Source: a virus. From it: a stretch of 57,822 bases of DNA. Positions 47,621-55,281 of this stretch are shown here, in pieces. The translations under genes were made by a program, and so were the position numbers. A model generated the notes under the pieces. It saw only the letters and a program-made list of their open reading frames with translations. It searched no databases and was not told the DNA's origin. Location of the stretch: positions 1 to 57,822 of IMG/VR virus record IMGVR_UViG_3300043640_000164. One strand, 5' to 3'. Positions within the stretch are counted from its first letter, which is position 1. Every line of letters begins with the position of its first letter.

Positions 47621-48111
47621 ATGCTGCGGCGCGTCGGACCGCGGTCGTCGCGGTAGTCCATCGACAGGATGTAGGGGCCGGCCTCGGAGCCGTGGCTGAA
47701 CACGCGCCCGCCGCCGATGTAGGTGGCGACGTGCTCGTAGGTGGGCGCCGGCCCGTAGAGGATGGCGTCGCCGACCTTGGCGTTGCGGATGTCGTGGACA
47801 GCCTTGCCGTGGGTGGCGATCGTGCCGGTGTAGCCGGAGGTCCACCGCGTGCCGTTGACGTAGTCGCCCTGCGCGCCGACGTGCGTCAGTGCGTTCCACA
47901 GCAGCCAACTGTGTGTCGAGGAGCAGTCGCCGTGATGGGGGACGTTGTGATCGGCGATCCGCAGACGCTTGTTGATGCCCTCCCAGCGGTCGGCGCCCTG
48001 GCTGTAGTGGACGGCGCCGGGGTTGGCCATCAGCATCTCGACGCCGCGGAGGATGACCCGGCGGGCGTCGGCTGCATGGGCGTCAGACAGACCGGAGACA
48101 CGCGCGCTCAT
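47617..48111 (-). CDS. Endolysin, NlpC/P60-type cysteine peptidase
   Basis: A 164-aa wall hydrolase that frees progeny at the end of infection. The catalytic cysteine is at about 63 (HHGDCSSTHSWLLWN) and the histidine at about 127 (YEHVATYIGGG), with a third polar site near His140 (FSHGSEAG). There is no wall-binding domain, so it is a single-domain endolysin. The ATG at 48111 overlaps the holin stop; the arginine-rich longer frame is a shadow. Order holin-endolysin on one transcript is canonical. Confidence 0.85.
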   Translation of the reverse strand: MSARVSGLSDAHAADARRVILRGVEMLMANPGAVHYSQGADRWEGINKRLRIADHNVPHHGDCSSTHSWLLWNALTHVGAQGDYVNGTRWTSGYTGTIATHGKAVHDIRNAKVGDAILYGPAPTYEHVATYIGGGRVFSHGSEAGPYILSMDYRDDRGPTRRSI

Positions 48112-48404
48112 GCGCGGGCGCCTCGCGCGCCTGCGTCTCCGAGGTCGGTCGCGACGTTGACCGGGTCGGTGGTCGGCAGGTGCGGCAGCGCCGGCAGGAC
48201 GTCCCCGGGTTCGGTGTCGGCCCCGCGGGCCTCGTGCGCCTGCCAGCCCTCCAGCCACTTGCGGACCACGAGGGCGATGGCCCCGAGCCCGCCGACGATG
48301 CCGACCGTGCTGTTGATGTCCAGGTCGGCGACGGCCGGCGCGAGCGCGCCGAGCAGCGCCGCGCCCGAGGTCAGGTAGACCGCGACCCGGTTGGGAGCGA
48401 ACAT
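48108..48404 (-). CDS. Holin
   Basis: A 98-aa protein with two membrane segments (about 7-27, VAVYLTSGAALLGALAPA; about 32-50, TVGIVGGLGAIALVVRK) and a charged, proline-rich cytoplasmic tail. This fits a class II holin that opens the membrane for the endolysin encoded next (ATGA). The start is preceded by GGAAGG, and a stable 8-bp hairpin in the leader (48429-48450) may time its translation. Confidence 0.75.
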   Translation of the reverse strand: MFAPNRVAVYLTSGAALLGALAPAVADLDINSTVGIVGGLGAIALVVRKWLEGWQAHEARGADTEPGDVLPALPHLPTTDPVNVATDLGDAGARGARA

Positions 48405-48428
48405 GATGATGGCCTTCCGGTGTGGGAG

Positions 48429-48450
48429 GCCGAGGCGAAGGGGCCTCGGC
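48429..48450 (-). promoter_or_regulatory. Leader hairpin before holin
   Basis: Arms 48429-48436 and 48443-48450 (GCCGAGGC / GCCTCGGC), 6-nt loop, 24 nt upstream of the holin ATG. It could delay holin translation or be part of the holin mRNA end. Confidence 0.4.
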
Positions 48451-48508
48451 TCGTACGCCCGCGGTAGCCCCAGCGGGCGCGGAGGTCAGGAGGTGGCGCA
48501 GGGTTGCC

Positions 48509-48535
48509 CGCTGAGCGCCGTGACGGCGCTCAGCG
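48509..48535. terminator. 11-bp perfect hairpin
   Basis: CGCTGAGCGCC (48509-48519) with GGCGCTCAGCG (48525-48535), 5-nt loop. It lies in the 477-nt gap between the HTH gene and the holin, which otherwise has no credible gene. Either direction is possible; no T-run. Confidence 0.5.
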
Positions 48536-48823
48536 AGACCTGGTGTGAAGAAGAACGCCCGACGTCGCAGGGAGCGGCACGGTCCGTGGAGCCCAGTCGG
48601 TGGATGCAGCCCGCTGTTTGTCGGGCCATGGGAGCACCAAAGGACTGGCTGAGGACGTGGCTCGGACGCCGGGCGTTTCGCAACCTAGCACCATTTGCAG
48701 GGCTTTTGTGGGCAAGGCCTATAGGTACGTAACCATGAACCATCCTTGGTACTCAGGTCCGTCCATCGCCCATTTCCGGCGCGCGGGTCGTCTCTCGCCG
48801 GGGGCGGGCCACAACGACGAAGC

Positions 48824-48850
48824 GCCCCCGCTCCCGAGGGAGGCGGGGGC
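48824..48850 (-). terminator. Terminator of the HTH regulator gene
   Basis: GCCCCCGC-TCCC (48824-48835) pairs with GGGA-GGCGGGGGC (48838-48850) with one bulge; outer GCGCCC/GGGCGC pairs extend it. In leftward reading it is followed by ttcgtcgttgt, a weak T-run, 31 nt past the stop at 48882. Confidence 0.6.
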
Positions 48851-48881
48851 GAGGGCGCTAGGTCAAACCCCTCTCGAGGAG

Positions 48882-49445
48882 CTAGGTGGCGCGGCCGGCG
48901 CGCCAGATGGTGGTAGCGGGGACGCCGCTGATCGCCTCAGCCTGCCGATAGGACAGGCCGAGTTCGACCAGCGCCCGTGCGCGCTCGCGCGCGTCGACCG
49001 GCAAGGGCTCAGACAACGGGTCGCCGTACTCGGGGTCCAGGCCGCCCTCCACCCGGGCGACGCGCACCAGGGACTCCGTGCAACGCATCGCGAGCGCGAC
49101 CTGAGCCGGCGCCCAGCCGGCGCACTCCACGATGCGCCCCTTCAGGTCGTCCAGCGTCTCCACGGCGGTCGGCGCGGTCAGCGGTCGGCGCTTCCACGCG
49201 TCAAGCTCGGCGCTCGCCTCGGCCATGATGCTCTCGACGTCGGCGCCAGGGACGCGCAGAGCATCTACATATCGAAGGTGCGGTGGCGCCGACTCCCCGG
49301 TCGGCAGCACCTGGGCAGTCTCACCGCCTCGTCCGGCAAGGGGCGATAGGCTCGCCGTCGAGCCATGCGACAGGAGTTCCAGCCCGATGAGAATCTGTCG
49401 CTGATCGAAGCTCAGTCGCGGTGTGGCGGTGGAAGCAGCGCCCAT
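48882..49445 (-). CDS. Helix-turn-helix protein, candidate late or lysis regulator
   Basis: A 187-aa protein with two HTH-like blocks in the C-terminal half: GWAPAQVALAMRCTESLVRV (about 109-128) and RARALVELGLSYRQAEAISG followed by VPATTIWR (about 155-183). The N-terminal part is flexible. It stands alone with its own promoter candidate (TATGAT at 49457-49462) and terminator, upstream of holin and endolysin in the same direction, so it could switch on the lysis or late genes. The family is familiar from actinophages but uncharacterised. Confidence 0.65.
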   Translation of the reverse strand: MGAASTATPRLSFDQRQILIGLELLSHGSTASLSPLAGRGGETAQVLPTGESAPPHLRYVDALRVPGADVESIMAEASAELDAWKRRPLTAPTAVETLDDLKGRIVECAGWAPAQVALAMRCTESLVRVARVEGGLDPEYGDPLSEPLPVDARERARALVELGLSYRQAEAISGVPATTIWRAGRAT

Positions 49446-49456
49446 GACCGTTTTCG

Positions 49457-49462
49457 ATCATA
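49457..49462 (-). promoter_or_regulatory. -10-like hexamer for the HTH regulator
   Basis: In leftward reading TATGAT lies 11 nt before the ATG at 49445, which would give an almost leaderless mRNA, common in actinobacteria. No good -35 is visible. Confidence 0.4.
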
Positions 49463-49605
49463 CGTGGTCTGTCCGGCGCATGGGCGAGGATGGATGCTGT
49501 TGTGTATCTAGAGACTTCTGACCGGTGTGACCTTGCCGCAGCGGCCTTCCCTAGGGTGGCGCGAATGATCTGCATTCGGGTAAGCTGACCCAATGGGAGC
49601 ACCCC

Positions 49606-49755
49606 TTGTCCAAAAGGACCAGGCTGGGCGCCGCGCCACTACCCGGCTTTTCATGGGTGGGCATCGTCGCGGGTGGCTGGATCGTCGTCGGCGTGATCGC
49701 GCCCGCCGTACGGGTCCCGCGGTCCCTGGTCAGGGCGCGGACGTCAGCCTGCTGA
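49606..49755 (+). CDS. Small membrane protein at the start of the rightward block
   Basis: A 49-aa protein started at TTG 49606 behind a GGGAG spaced 6 nt away. It has a basic start (SKRTRLGAAP) and one membrane span (about 16-35, WVGIVAGGWIVVGVIAPAV), then an arginine-rich end, an N-out or stop-transfer arrangement. A second frame from ATG 49593 (65 aa, arginine-rich, no span) overlaps it fully and seems less protein-like. TAAGCT at 49581-49586 could be the block's -10. The remaining gap sequence 49446-49592 shows no other feature. Confidence 0.4.
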   Translation: MSKRTRLGAAPLPGFSWVGIVAGGWIVVGVIAPAVRVPRSLVRARTSAC

Positions 49756-49792
49756 CGTCCCGCGCCGTCGAGCGGCCGAAGGAACATTGAGC

Positions 49793-50224
49793 GTGACGAC
49801 CGGGGTTCCGAGCTTCAACGGCCCATCCTTCGCGGCCTGGTTGCGCCGCTGGAAGGACGCCGAGGGGCTCGCGTGGGCTGACATCGCCGAGCGCGGTGGG
49901 CTGAGCATGTCGACCTTGGCCGGCATCGCCGCCGGAGACCCGCCGGCCGCCGCGCGCCGTCGTGGGCAAACGGAGATCAACCCGGGCGTCAACGCGCTGG
50001 CTCGCATCGCCTATGCCCTCGGGCTGGAGTTGTCCTATGTGTTGGCCAAGGGCGGGCTCACCCCCCGTTACGGCGACCGGTGGGCGAACTTCACGCGTGA
50101 GGAGCGCGCGGCCCTGCTCTACGTCCTGCGCGATACACGCGCCGACGACGGCCCGGTGCTCGTGGGCATCGTGGAAGAACTTCAACTTCACTACAAGACC
50201 ACCACCAACGAGGAGCCTGCCTAA
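49793..50224 (+). CDS. XRE-family regulator with extended C terminus
   Basis: A 143-aa protein with an XRE HTH (about residues 6-80: FAAWLRRWKDAEGLAWADIA, STLAGIAAGDPP, ALARIAYALGLELSYVLAKG) and a helical tail (REERAALLYVLRDTRADDG). The GTG at 49793 is preferred over TTG 49787 because AAGGA at 49779-49783 lies at correct distance. It begins the rightward block and probably controls it. Confidence 0.75.
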   Translation: MTTGVPSFNGPSFAAWLRRWKDAEGLAWADIAERGGLSMSTLAGIAAGDPPAAARRRGQTEINPGVNALARIAYALGLELSYVLAKGGLTPRYGDRWANFTREERAALLYVLRDTRADDGPVLVGIVEELQLHYKTTTNEEPA

Positions 50225-50225
50225 G

Positions 50226-51056
50226 ATGGCGACCGCAACACCGACGAAGCGCGCTACGCCGGTAAAGCCCAGCGAGAACGGAAGTGCGGCCTTGCCGTAC
50301 CGGTTTGAGGTTGTCCCATTGAAGTACCTAGTCGTGGACAAGTATCAGCGTCCGCTCTCGACGTTCGTGGATCGAATCATTAGGAAGTTCGACCCCGCGC
50401 TTGTCGGAACCCTGTGCGCCAGTGAGCGGTCTAAGACCAAGTTCGCGCTCATCGACGGGCAGACGCGCGCCAAGGCGATGGAGCGCCTCGGGATGCGCGA
50501 CGCGCCGTGCATCGTCTACGAGGGACTGACGTTGGAACAGGAAGCGGAGTTGTTTTCCAAGTTCCAGACCGAGCGCCGCGGGATGACCTCGGCCTCACGT
50601 TTCAAGGCCCAGGTCATCGCAGGTAACGAGATCGCGACTGCGATCAACGACATTGTGGAAGGACTGGGCTTCACCATCGACCACAACAGCAGCGAGCCGG
50701 GAGCGTTGCGCGCCGTGGCCGCGCTGGAGTACGCCTACCGTGGCGCGAGCGGGCAACGAAACTCCGCCGCTAAGAGGCCTGAGCTACTGGCGACCGTGCT
50801 GGAGGTCATCCGGGGCGCATGGCCGAAGGTGCCCGATACCGCCAAGTCGGCGCTCATGATCCGCGGGCTCGCGTTCTTCCTTAACACCGTCGAGGACGTC
50901 CAGCAGGAAAGGTTGACGACCAAGTTGTCGAAGATCACGCCCTCGGATCTTGCGAAGCGCGCAGAGATGCTGCGCGAAGGTCACGGGGGTATGTCAGGTA
51001 AGAGTCCCGCCTACCTGGCCGAGGCGATCGAGGCTCAGTACCGCAAGGGCAGGTAG
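50226..51056 (+). CDS. ParB-like protein (DUF6551 type)
   Basis: A 276-aa protein with the ParB/sulfiredoxin-like core: YLVVDKYQRPLSTFV, then KFALIDGQTRAKAMERLG (about 75-92), APCIVYEGLTLEQEAELFSK, and ERRGMTSASRFKAQVIAG. This subtype is common at the head of actinophage early operons; its members are linked to DNA binding or nuclease-like ParB activity, and the exact role is not known. It starts one base after the XRE stop, with gaggag ahead. Confidence 0.75.
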   Translation: MATATPTKRATPVKPSENGSAALPYRFEVVPLKYLVVDKYQRPLSTFVDRIIRKFDPALVGTLCASERSKTKFALIDGQTRAKAMERLGMRDAPCIVYEGLTLEQEAELFSKFQTERRGMTSASRFKAQVIAGNEIATAINDIVEGLGFTIDHNSSEPGALRAVAALEYAYRGASGQRNSAAKRPELLATVLEVIRGAWPKVPDTAKSALMIRGLAFFLNTVEDVQQERLTTKLSKITPSDLAKRAEMLREGHGGMSGKSPAYLAEAIEAQYRKGR

Positions 51057-51115
51057 CGGGGGGGCAGGCCCCGCATTTCGTAGATCGGCCGTGACGGGAG
51101 AGGAACGGGAGACGT

Positions 51116-51802
51116 ATGGACAGGGTTCTTGAGGCACGCATTACGGCAGTTCAGACGCGCCTAGCGCAGTTGACGGCGCGTGAACAGGGATTGCTGAGAA
51201 AGCTCAACGCGGTGCGGGATGAGATGGCCGGCGCCCGCGCCGAGGAGCAACAGGTCGCCAGGGCCATCGCCAAGGCCAACCAGCCTCCGTCTGAGGAGGC
51301 GTGGCGCGCAGCAGTCCGCAGGCTCGGGATCTTCACCGTGTCGGAAGTCGCGGCGGAACTGGGCGTCACCTCGGCGACGGCCAAGCGTCACATGGACATG
51401 ATGGCCGAGGCCGATCCGCCGATCGTCAAGCCCGATGGCCGCCTCGGCAAAGCGCCGATGTACTCCTACATCAAGCCAACGGAGGCGGGGGCCGCGTTCG
51501 ACATCCAGAAGCTCCGCGCGGTAGAGGTCGCGGAGATCGTCGCGACCTCGCGTCCGTCATCGGCGCCGGTGCCCGGCACGGGCTCACACCCGGCCGATGT
51601 GATCGCCGCAGCCGCCGTGCGCCGCGTCGTCAAGAAGGCCATTGCCAACGGGTGGAGGCTCCAGGCGAAGGGCGATGGTCACTACTCACTGCGCAAGGGC
51701 AGCGCGGAGGTCGGCGTGGCTGGGACGCCGAAGAACCCGACCGGCGCCGCCGCCGTGATCGAGCGAATGATGCGTAATGCCGAGCAGCGGATGGCGGCCT
51801 GA
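51116..51802 (+). CDS. Coiled-coil winged-helix DNA-binding protein
   Basis: A 228-aa protein. Residues about 5-58 form a coiled coil (RLAQLTAREQGLLRKLNAVR). A winged-helix domain follows (about 65-118: FTVSEVAAELGVTSATAKRH, then PPIVKPDGRLGKAPMYSYI). The C-terminal half may be a second helical domain. It is preceded by a 59-nt gap and a weak ribosome binding site. It shares the FT-SE-AELG-S-T pattern with the next gene. Confidence 0.7.
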   Translation: MDRVLEARITAVQTRLAQLTAREQGLLRKLNAVRDEMAGARAEEQQVARAIAKANQPPSEEAWRAAVRRLGIFTVSEVAAELGVTSATAKRHMDMMAEADPPIVKPDGRLGKAPMYSYIKPTEAGAAFDIQKLRAVEVAEIVATSRPSSAPVPGTGSHPADVIAAAAVRRVVKKAIANGWRLQAKGDGHYSLRKGSAEVGVAGTPKNPTGAAAVIERMMRNAEQRMAA

Positions 51803-51857
51803 CCCACGAATTACAGAGACGCACGCGGCTCGAAATTGACGTTCCAGGGAGAACCGG

Positions 51858-52595
51858 ATGGCAGCGCAGCCCAGCCCAGAAGATGACCATGACGCCCCAC
51901 CTCGCTACGCGGGCGACACCGACAACCTGCTCGCGCTGGTGACCGCGACGCACAAGCTGTTCATGCTTCAGAACGGTGACGAGATCATCGCGGCGAGCGA
52001 ACGCAGCACGGCCATTCAGGTCGTCGGCGACCAGGTGGAGCGTCGTGCACATGCGCTCATTGAGCAGGTGCGCACGATCCGTGGCGTTCCGGAGCCGGCT
52101 CGCGTCGTTCCCGTGCCGGCGCCGCCGCCCCCGCAGGCCGCACCAACCCGCCTGACAGGCGCGCATGTGCGCCAGGCCATGGCGAGGATGGAGACGTTCA
52201 CCATGTCCGAGCTGGTCTCCGAGCTTGGGTTCTCCAAGCCCACCATCATGAAGTTCGTCAGGCCGATGCTCTTGGCCGAAACGCTGAAGGAAGACGGGCG
52301 GGTCGGGCGCAGCATGACGTACGTCTACCAGCGCCCCGACGTGCCGCCGGACCCTACCTCGCACCCCCACGGCCCGGACCCTGAGCGGCTGGCCGGTGTG
52401 GGGCAAGACAGGCGCGCGACGGGCGAGCCGGTCCGCGTGGCGGCGATGTCCAAGCTGACGCGGCGCGGGCGTTCAACCGGAGGCGTGCGCCACCAGCACA
52501 TGCAGCGCGACAAGGCCTACGACCGGATGCAGGACGCGAAGAGCGCGCGCGCCGAGGAGCAGCGGCGCAAAGCACACGAGCAGAAGGGCAAGTGA
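51858..52595 (+). CDS. Winged-helix DNA-binding protein, paralogue
   Basis: A 245-aa protein with an N-terminal helical domain, a proline-rich hinge (about 87-98), and a winged-helix domain (about 102-158: METFTMSELVSELGFSKPTI, then EDGRVGRSMTYVYQRP). The basic C-terminal tail ends in KSARAEEQRRKAHEQKGK. The HTH pattern matches that of the upstream protein, so both may act on a shared or sister site. GGGAG lies 8 nt before the ATG. It is GTGA-coupled to the next gene. Confidence 0.7.
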   Translation: MAAQPSPEDDHDAPPRYAGDTDNLLALVTATHKLFMLQNGDEIIAASERSTAIQVVGDQVERRAHALIEQVRTIRGVPEPARVVPVPAPPPPQAAPTRLTGAHVRQAMARMETFTMSELVSELGFSKPTIMKFVRPMLLAETLKEDGRVGRSMTYVYQRPDVPPDPTSHPHGPDPERLAGVGQDRRATGEPVRVAAMSKLTRRGRSTGGVRHQHMQRDKAYDRMQDAKSARAEEQRRKAHEQKGK

Positions 52596-52951
52596 CCATG
52601 GACTACGACTACGACGAGATGACGCCGGACGGCCGGTATGTCATCCGGCGCGTGACGGTGCCCGATCCGCTGTACGGCAAGACCCATGACTGGTACGTGT
52701 CGCTCCCGGCCGGCGACCGCTGGCTTCGCTATGGCCGCACCACGAACCCGATGCCGACCAACCGCTACATGCCGCTCGACGGCGACCGCGCATACGAGAA
52801 GTTGCGTCATGCCCTAGGTCGCGTCGGCCAGCCATGGGCGACGGTCGAGCAGGTGCCATCGGTCACGGAGATCGCCGAAGCACAGGGCGGGGTCGCCGTA
52901 GCGATCACGAACGATGAGGTCTCCATCCTCCACGACGGCCGGAAGTCGTAA
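52592..52951 (+). CDS. Hypothetical protein
   Basis: A 119-aa protein (117 if ATG 52598 is used) with an aspartate/tyrosine-rich start (YDYDEM), a strand-rich core (RYVIRRVTVPDPLYG, HDWYVSLPAG) and a helix. The GTG start overlaps the upstream TGA. No family is recognised. Confidence 0.6.
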   Translation: MTMDYDYDEMTPDGRYVIRRVTVPDPLYGKTHDWYVSLPAGDRWLRYGRTTNPMPTNRYMPLDGDRAYEKLRHALGRVGQPWATVEQVPSVTEIAEAQGGVAVAITNDEVSILHDGRKS

Positions 52952-53268
52952 TGCAGCCGCTCCCCTTCCCACCCACCCAGGTCCAGTACGACAACTGGTA
53001 CGCGTCGGGCGAGCAGCGTGTAGCTCTCGATCCCGACTTCTACCAGTCCGATCTCATGGACGGAAACATCATGGTCCTGACCGCGTTCGCGATTGAGGCC
53101 AAGTACCCGCACTTGCGCCGACGACTGACCGAGGTCGTGCCCGATTGCGTCGAGCGCGCCATGGCTGACCTCGGGATGTTCGGCGGCGCCGGGCATCTCG
53201 CTGAGCAGGTGGGGTTGCCCGCCGATGAAGTACAGGAACTGATGATGGGCACGTTCGCGAAGTCATGA
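52951..53268 (+). CDS. Hypothetical protein
   Basis: A 105-aa protein: proline-rich start, then an aromatic helix (YDNWYASGEQRVALDPDFY), then long helices (LRRRLTEVVPDCVERAM) ending in GLPADEVQELM. It overlaps the upstream stop by TAATG and is followed immediately by the tRNA-like gene. Function is unknown. Confidence 0.6.
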   Translation: MQPLPFPPTQVQYDNWYASGEQRVALDPDFYQSDLMDGNIMVLTAFAIEAKYPHLRRRLTEVVPDCVERAMADLGMFGGAGHLAEQVGLPADEVQELMMGTFAKS

Positions 53269-53274
53269 TCTCCT

Positions 53275-53350
53275 GCCGGCGTCGTGCTAAAGGCCTAAGG
53301 ACACCCCACATCTATCCGGGGAAATGCCGGTTCGAGTCCGGCCGCCGGCC
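53275..53350 (+). tRNA. tRNA-like gene with irregular anticodon arm
   Basis: A 7-bp perfect acceptor stem (53275-53281 with 53343-53349), T8, a D-arm with GG in an 11-nt loop (53284-53302), and a perfect T-arm (gccgg-ttcgagt-ccggc, 53326-53342) give a convincing tRNA outline of 76 nt without CCA. The anticodon arm is odd: four C-G pairs (53304-53307 with 53318-53321), an A-C mismatch, then an 8-nt loop (catctatc). The best register with a T33 gives the triplet CTA (amber), but loop size makes this uncertain. It fills the 104-nt gap 53269-53372. Confidence 0.65.
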
Positions 53351-53372
53351 CTCACCAACCACCAACATCTAG

Positions 53373-53747
53373 ATGACCAACACCAACAACAACGAGCGGG
53401 ACTTCCGCGACTTCTACGGCTTGCCCGATGACGAGCCGCTGCCTCCTCGCCTGGGTGAGGTGACGATTCTGCCACCCACGGTGCAGCAGGCCGGCGACCC
53501 GCGCGGCGCGGACGCCACGTGGACGTTGATGCCCGCGCCCGCGGGGGTGTGCAGCCAATGCGCGCGTGACCATGAGCCCGAAGCGCCACACGACGCTCTC
53601 TCGCTGCACTACCAGGTGGTGTTCAACGCCGAGCATGGGCGCGCGCCCACGTGGGCCGACGCCATGGCCCACTGCGCGCCCGGGGTGCGCGCCCTGTGGA
53701 CCGAGCGCCTGGTCGCGCTCGGGGAGACCGTCGAGAGAAGCTCATGA
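53373..53747 (+). CDS. Conserved phage protein with Cys/His motif
   Basis: A 124-aa protein. After a flexible acidic start comes a compact region: CSQCARDHEPEAPHDALSLH, YQVVFNAEHGRAPTWADAMA, HCAPGVRALWTERL. This ordered CxxC...H...HC pattern is shared by many actinophage proteins of unknown role and suggests one zinc site. The ATG lies 23 nt after the tRNA-like gene. It is coupled downstream by ATGA. Confidence 0.75.
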   Translation: MTNTNNNERDFRDFYGLPDDEPLPPRLGEVTILPPTVQQAGDPRGADATWTLMPAPAGVCSQCARDHEPEAPHDALSLHYQVVFNAEHGRAPTWADAMAHCAPGVRALWTERLVALGETVERSS

Positions 53748-53938
53748 TCATCACCGCCAAGCTGCACGATACCGGCGGCTATGCCCCTGCCCCGGCGCCG
53801 CCCATCGTTGCCGAGCGAGCCCTTGCGAGCGCGGCCGGGGCCGGCGAGTTCGTATCCGAGGCGGTGGAGCACATGTCCGGTGGCATCGAGCCCGGCGCGG
53901 TCCGGGCCATCACATTCACCATCGAAGTGGCGGGCTGA
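53744..53938 (+). CDS. Small hypothetical protein
   Basis: A 64-aa protein with a strand-rich start (MIITAKLHDTGG), an alanine-rich helix and a strand-rich end (AVRAITFTIEVAG). It starts on the upstream TGA (ATGA) and ends 3 nt before the next gene. No family is recognised. Confidence 0.55.
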   Translation: MIITAKLHDTGGYAPAPAPPIVAERALASAAGAGEFVSEAVEHMSGGIEPGAVRAITFTIEVAG

Positions 53939-53941
53939 TCC

Positions 53942-54097
53942 ATGGCGCGCGACTTCAGCTGTCAGAACGGCCAGCCGTACATGACCAAGGCCGACGCCAT
54001 CAAGGCGCTGCCCGAGGGCACGCCGGTTCGTCGCTGCGACCGTTGCCGGCGCTGGCACATGGACGTCAAGAAGGCCAAGCGAAGGAAGCGCACCTGA
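53942..54097 (+). CDS. Small zinc-motif protein
   Basis: A 51-aa protein: a strand-rich start with one cysteine (FSCQNGQPYMTKADAI), then VRRCDRCRRWHMDVKKAKRR, a CxxC with nearby His. The basic C terminus could bind nucleic acid. It starts 3 nt after the upstream stop in frame, and its own stop overlaps the next ATG by one base. Confidence 0.6.
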   Translation: MARDFSCQNGQPYMTKADAIKALPEGTPVRRCDRCRRWHMDVKKAKRRKRT

Positions 54098-54411
54098 TGA
54101 GCGGCTACTACTTCGACAAGGCCGGCGAGCCCATCGACCTGCTGCGCTGGTCGGACCTGCTCTCCGACTTCCGGGGCTACCGCCTCATCACCGAGGACGA
54201 GGCCACCGGCGTCATCACGGTGTGGGTCGGGTTCGACCACGGGCTGCTCTACGGCCGGCCCGAGGACGACGGGCGCCCGCTGATCTTCGCTACACGGCTG
54301 CACAACAACAACGACGTGTTCTCGGCCACGCTCGATGAGGCGAAGGCAGTCCACCAGAGTGCCGTCGCGGTGGCTGCCCTCGCCAGCGCCCGCGAGGAGC
54401 CGGAGGCATGA
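54097..54411 (+). CDS. Hypothetical protein, paralogue of the gene at 3108
   Basis: A 104-aa protein with the same ordered blocks as 3108-3440: SGYYFDKAGEPIDLLRWSDL, VITVWVGFDHGLLYG, PLIFATRLHNNNDVFSATLD, and a helical end. The family is widespread in actinophages and of unknown function. One-base overlap with the zinc-motif gene; ATGA with the next. Confidence 0.75.
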   Translation: MSGYYFDKAGEPIDLLRWSDLLSDFRGYRLITEDEATGVITVWVGFDHGLLYGRPEDDGRPLIFATRLHNNNDVFSATLDEAKAVHQSAVAVAALASAREEPEA

Positions 54412-54665
54412 CCGACAAGCGCGAGGTCCCGCACGGGTCCCTGGAGGAGGCCCAGGTCGGCGAGTCCGTCATCTACGGTCTGCTGTGGGGCATCCTGACG
54501 GGGGCTGGCGGCGCGATCAGGGAGAGCTTCAACTACCTCGGGGCCGATGTCCATCGCACCGGCGAGGAGGGCCGCGGGACAGGCGTCCTCTTCGATGGCC
54601 TGACGGTGAAGATGGCCTCGGGCGATTACCGAATCACCGTGGAGCGGACGGCGGTGCGCTCATGA
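54408..54665 (+). CDS. Small hypothetical protein
   Basis: An 85-aa protein, mostly alpha/beta: EEAQVGESVIYGLLWGILTG then HRTGEEGRGTGVLFDGLTVK. The central hydrophobic, glycine-rich segment might be a short membrane span. ATGA overlaps on both sides. Confidence 0.6.
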   Translation: MTDKREVPHGSLEEAQVGESVIYGLLWGILTGAGGAIRESFNYLGADVHRTGEEGRGTGVLFDGLTVKMASGDYRITVERTAVRS

Positions 54666-54985
54666 GCGACGGACGCCCCGTCGAGGTCCATCCGGTGGTC
54701 TTGATGTACGCCTTTCGGTATGCGCTCGGCCGAATGACCTACGCCGTAGGCGACATGGCTGACATCTTGATCGCCAACCGCGAGTCCCTGCGGATCGACT
54801 GGCGCGCGCAGGTCGCGCGCGACATCACGGAGGCGATTGACAACGACGCCGCCGGGATGTCTTGCGACCGTGAGCAGTGGGGACGCGTGCGTGCGGCGCT
54901 GATGCCGACACCGGAGCAACTGACGACGGCGAAGGTCCCGCCGAGCGACTGGCCGTTCCCCCACCCGGAGGAGACCCAGCGATGA
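54662..54985 (+). CDS. Conserved phage hypothetical protein
   Basis: A 107-aa protein with VVLMYAFRYALGRMTYAVGD near the start, a helical middle and a DREQWGRVRAAL segment. The order is familiar from actinobacterial phages and prophages (a small family that often sits in accessory operons), function unknown. ATGA overlaps on both sides. Confidence 0.7.
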   Translation: MSDGRPVEVHPVVLMYAFRYALGRMTYAVGDMADILIANRESLRIDWRAQVARDITEAIDNDAAGMSCDREQWGRVRAALMPTPEQLTTAKVPPSDWPFPHPEETQR

Positions 54986-55281
54986 CCACCCCTGTGACGG
55001 TGCATGTCTGCGAGGGCGAGCACTACTCCAGCGTGTATCGGCCCGGCGACGACGCCAAGCCGGCCCGGTGCTTCTTCTGCGCCAAACCGGCCGTCCCGGT
55101 CCGGGTGGCGGTCGAGCCATTCGTCATCGAGCGGTTGGCGAACGGCTACTGCAAGGCCACGATCAACGACGCCCGAGTGCCCGAGCACCTGCGCTCCTCC
55201 GATGCCTTCCACAACGAGGACGAGGCGCACGAGTGGGCTACGCAAACCATCGACCATGCCGACCGCGGAAGCGATCAGTGA
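54982..55281 (+). CDS. Small hypothetical protein with Cys pair
   Basis: A 99-aa protein with VHVCEGEHYSS near the start and a CFFC pair (near residue 30), a plausible zinc site, followed by strands (VRVAVEPFVIERLANG) and an acidic helical end. ATGA upstream and GTGA downstream. Confidence 0.6.
   Translation: MTTPVTVHVCEGEHYSSVYRPGDDAKPARCFFCAKPAVPVRVAVEPFVIERLANGYCKATINDARVPEHLRSSDAFHNEDEAHEWATQTIDHADRGSDQ

Noticed and set aside
46871-47908. A 345-codon leftward frame with proline/asparagine repeats through the 9-bp array
   Set aside because: Its first half is the antisense-like shadow of the endolysin in another frame, the repeat part is low complexity, and it has no ribosome site near a start.
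48405-48881. Small genes in the gap before the holin on either strand
   Set aside because: Frames of 60-110 codons exist on both strands but none has a ribosome site, domain or membrane pattern; the hairpins explain the region better.
49593-49790. A 65-aa arginine-rich protein from ATG 49593
   Set aside because: The overlapping frame from TTG 49606 has a better-placed ribosome site and a credible membrane span; the ATG frame looks like random arginine-rich reading.
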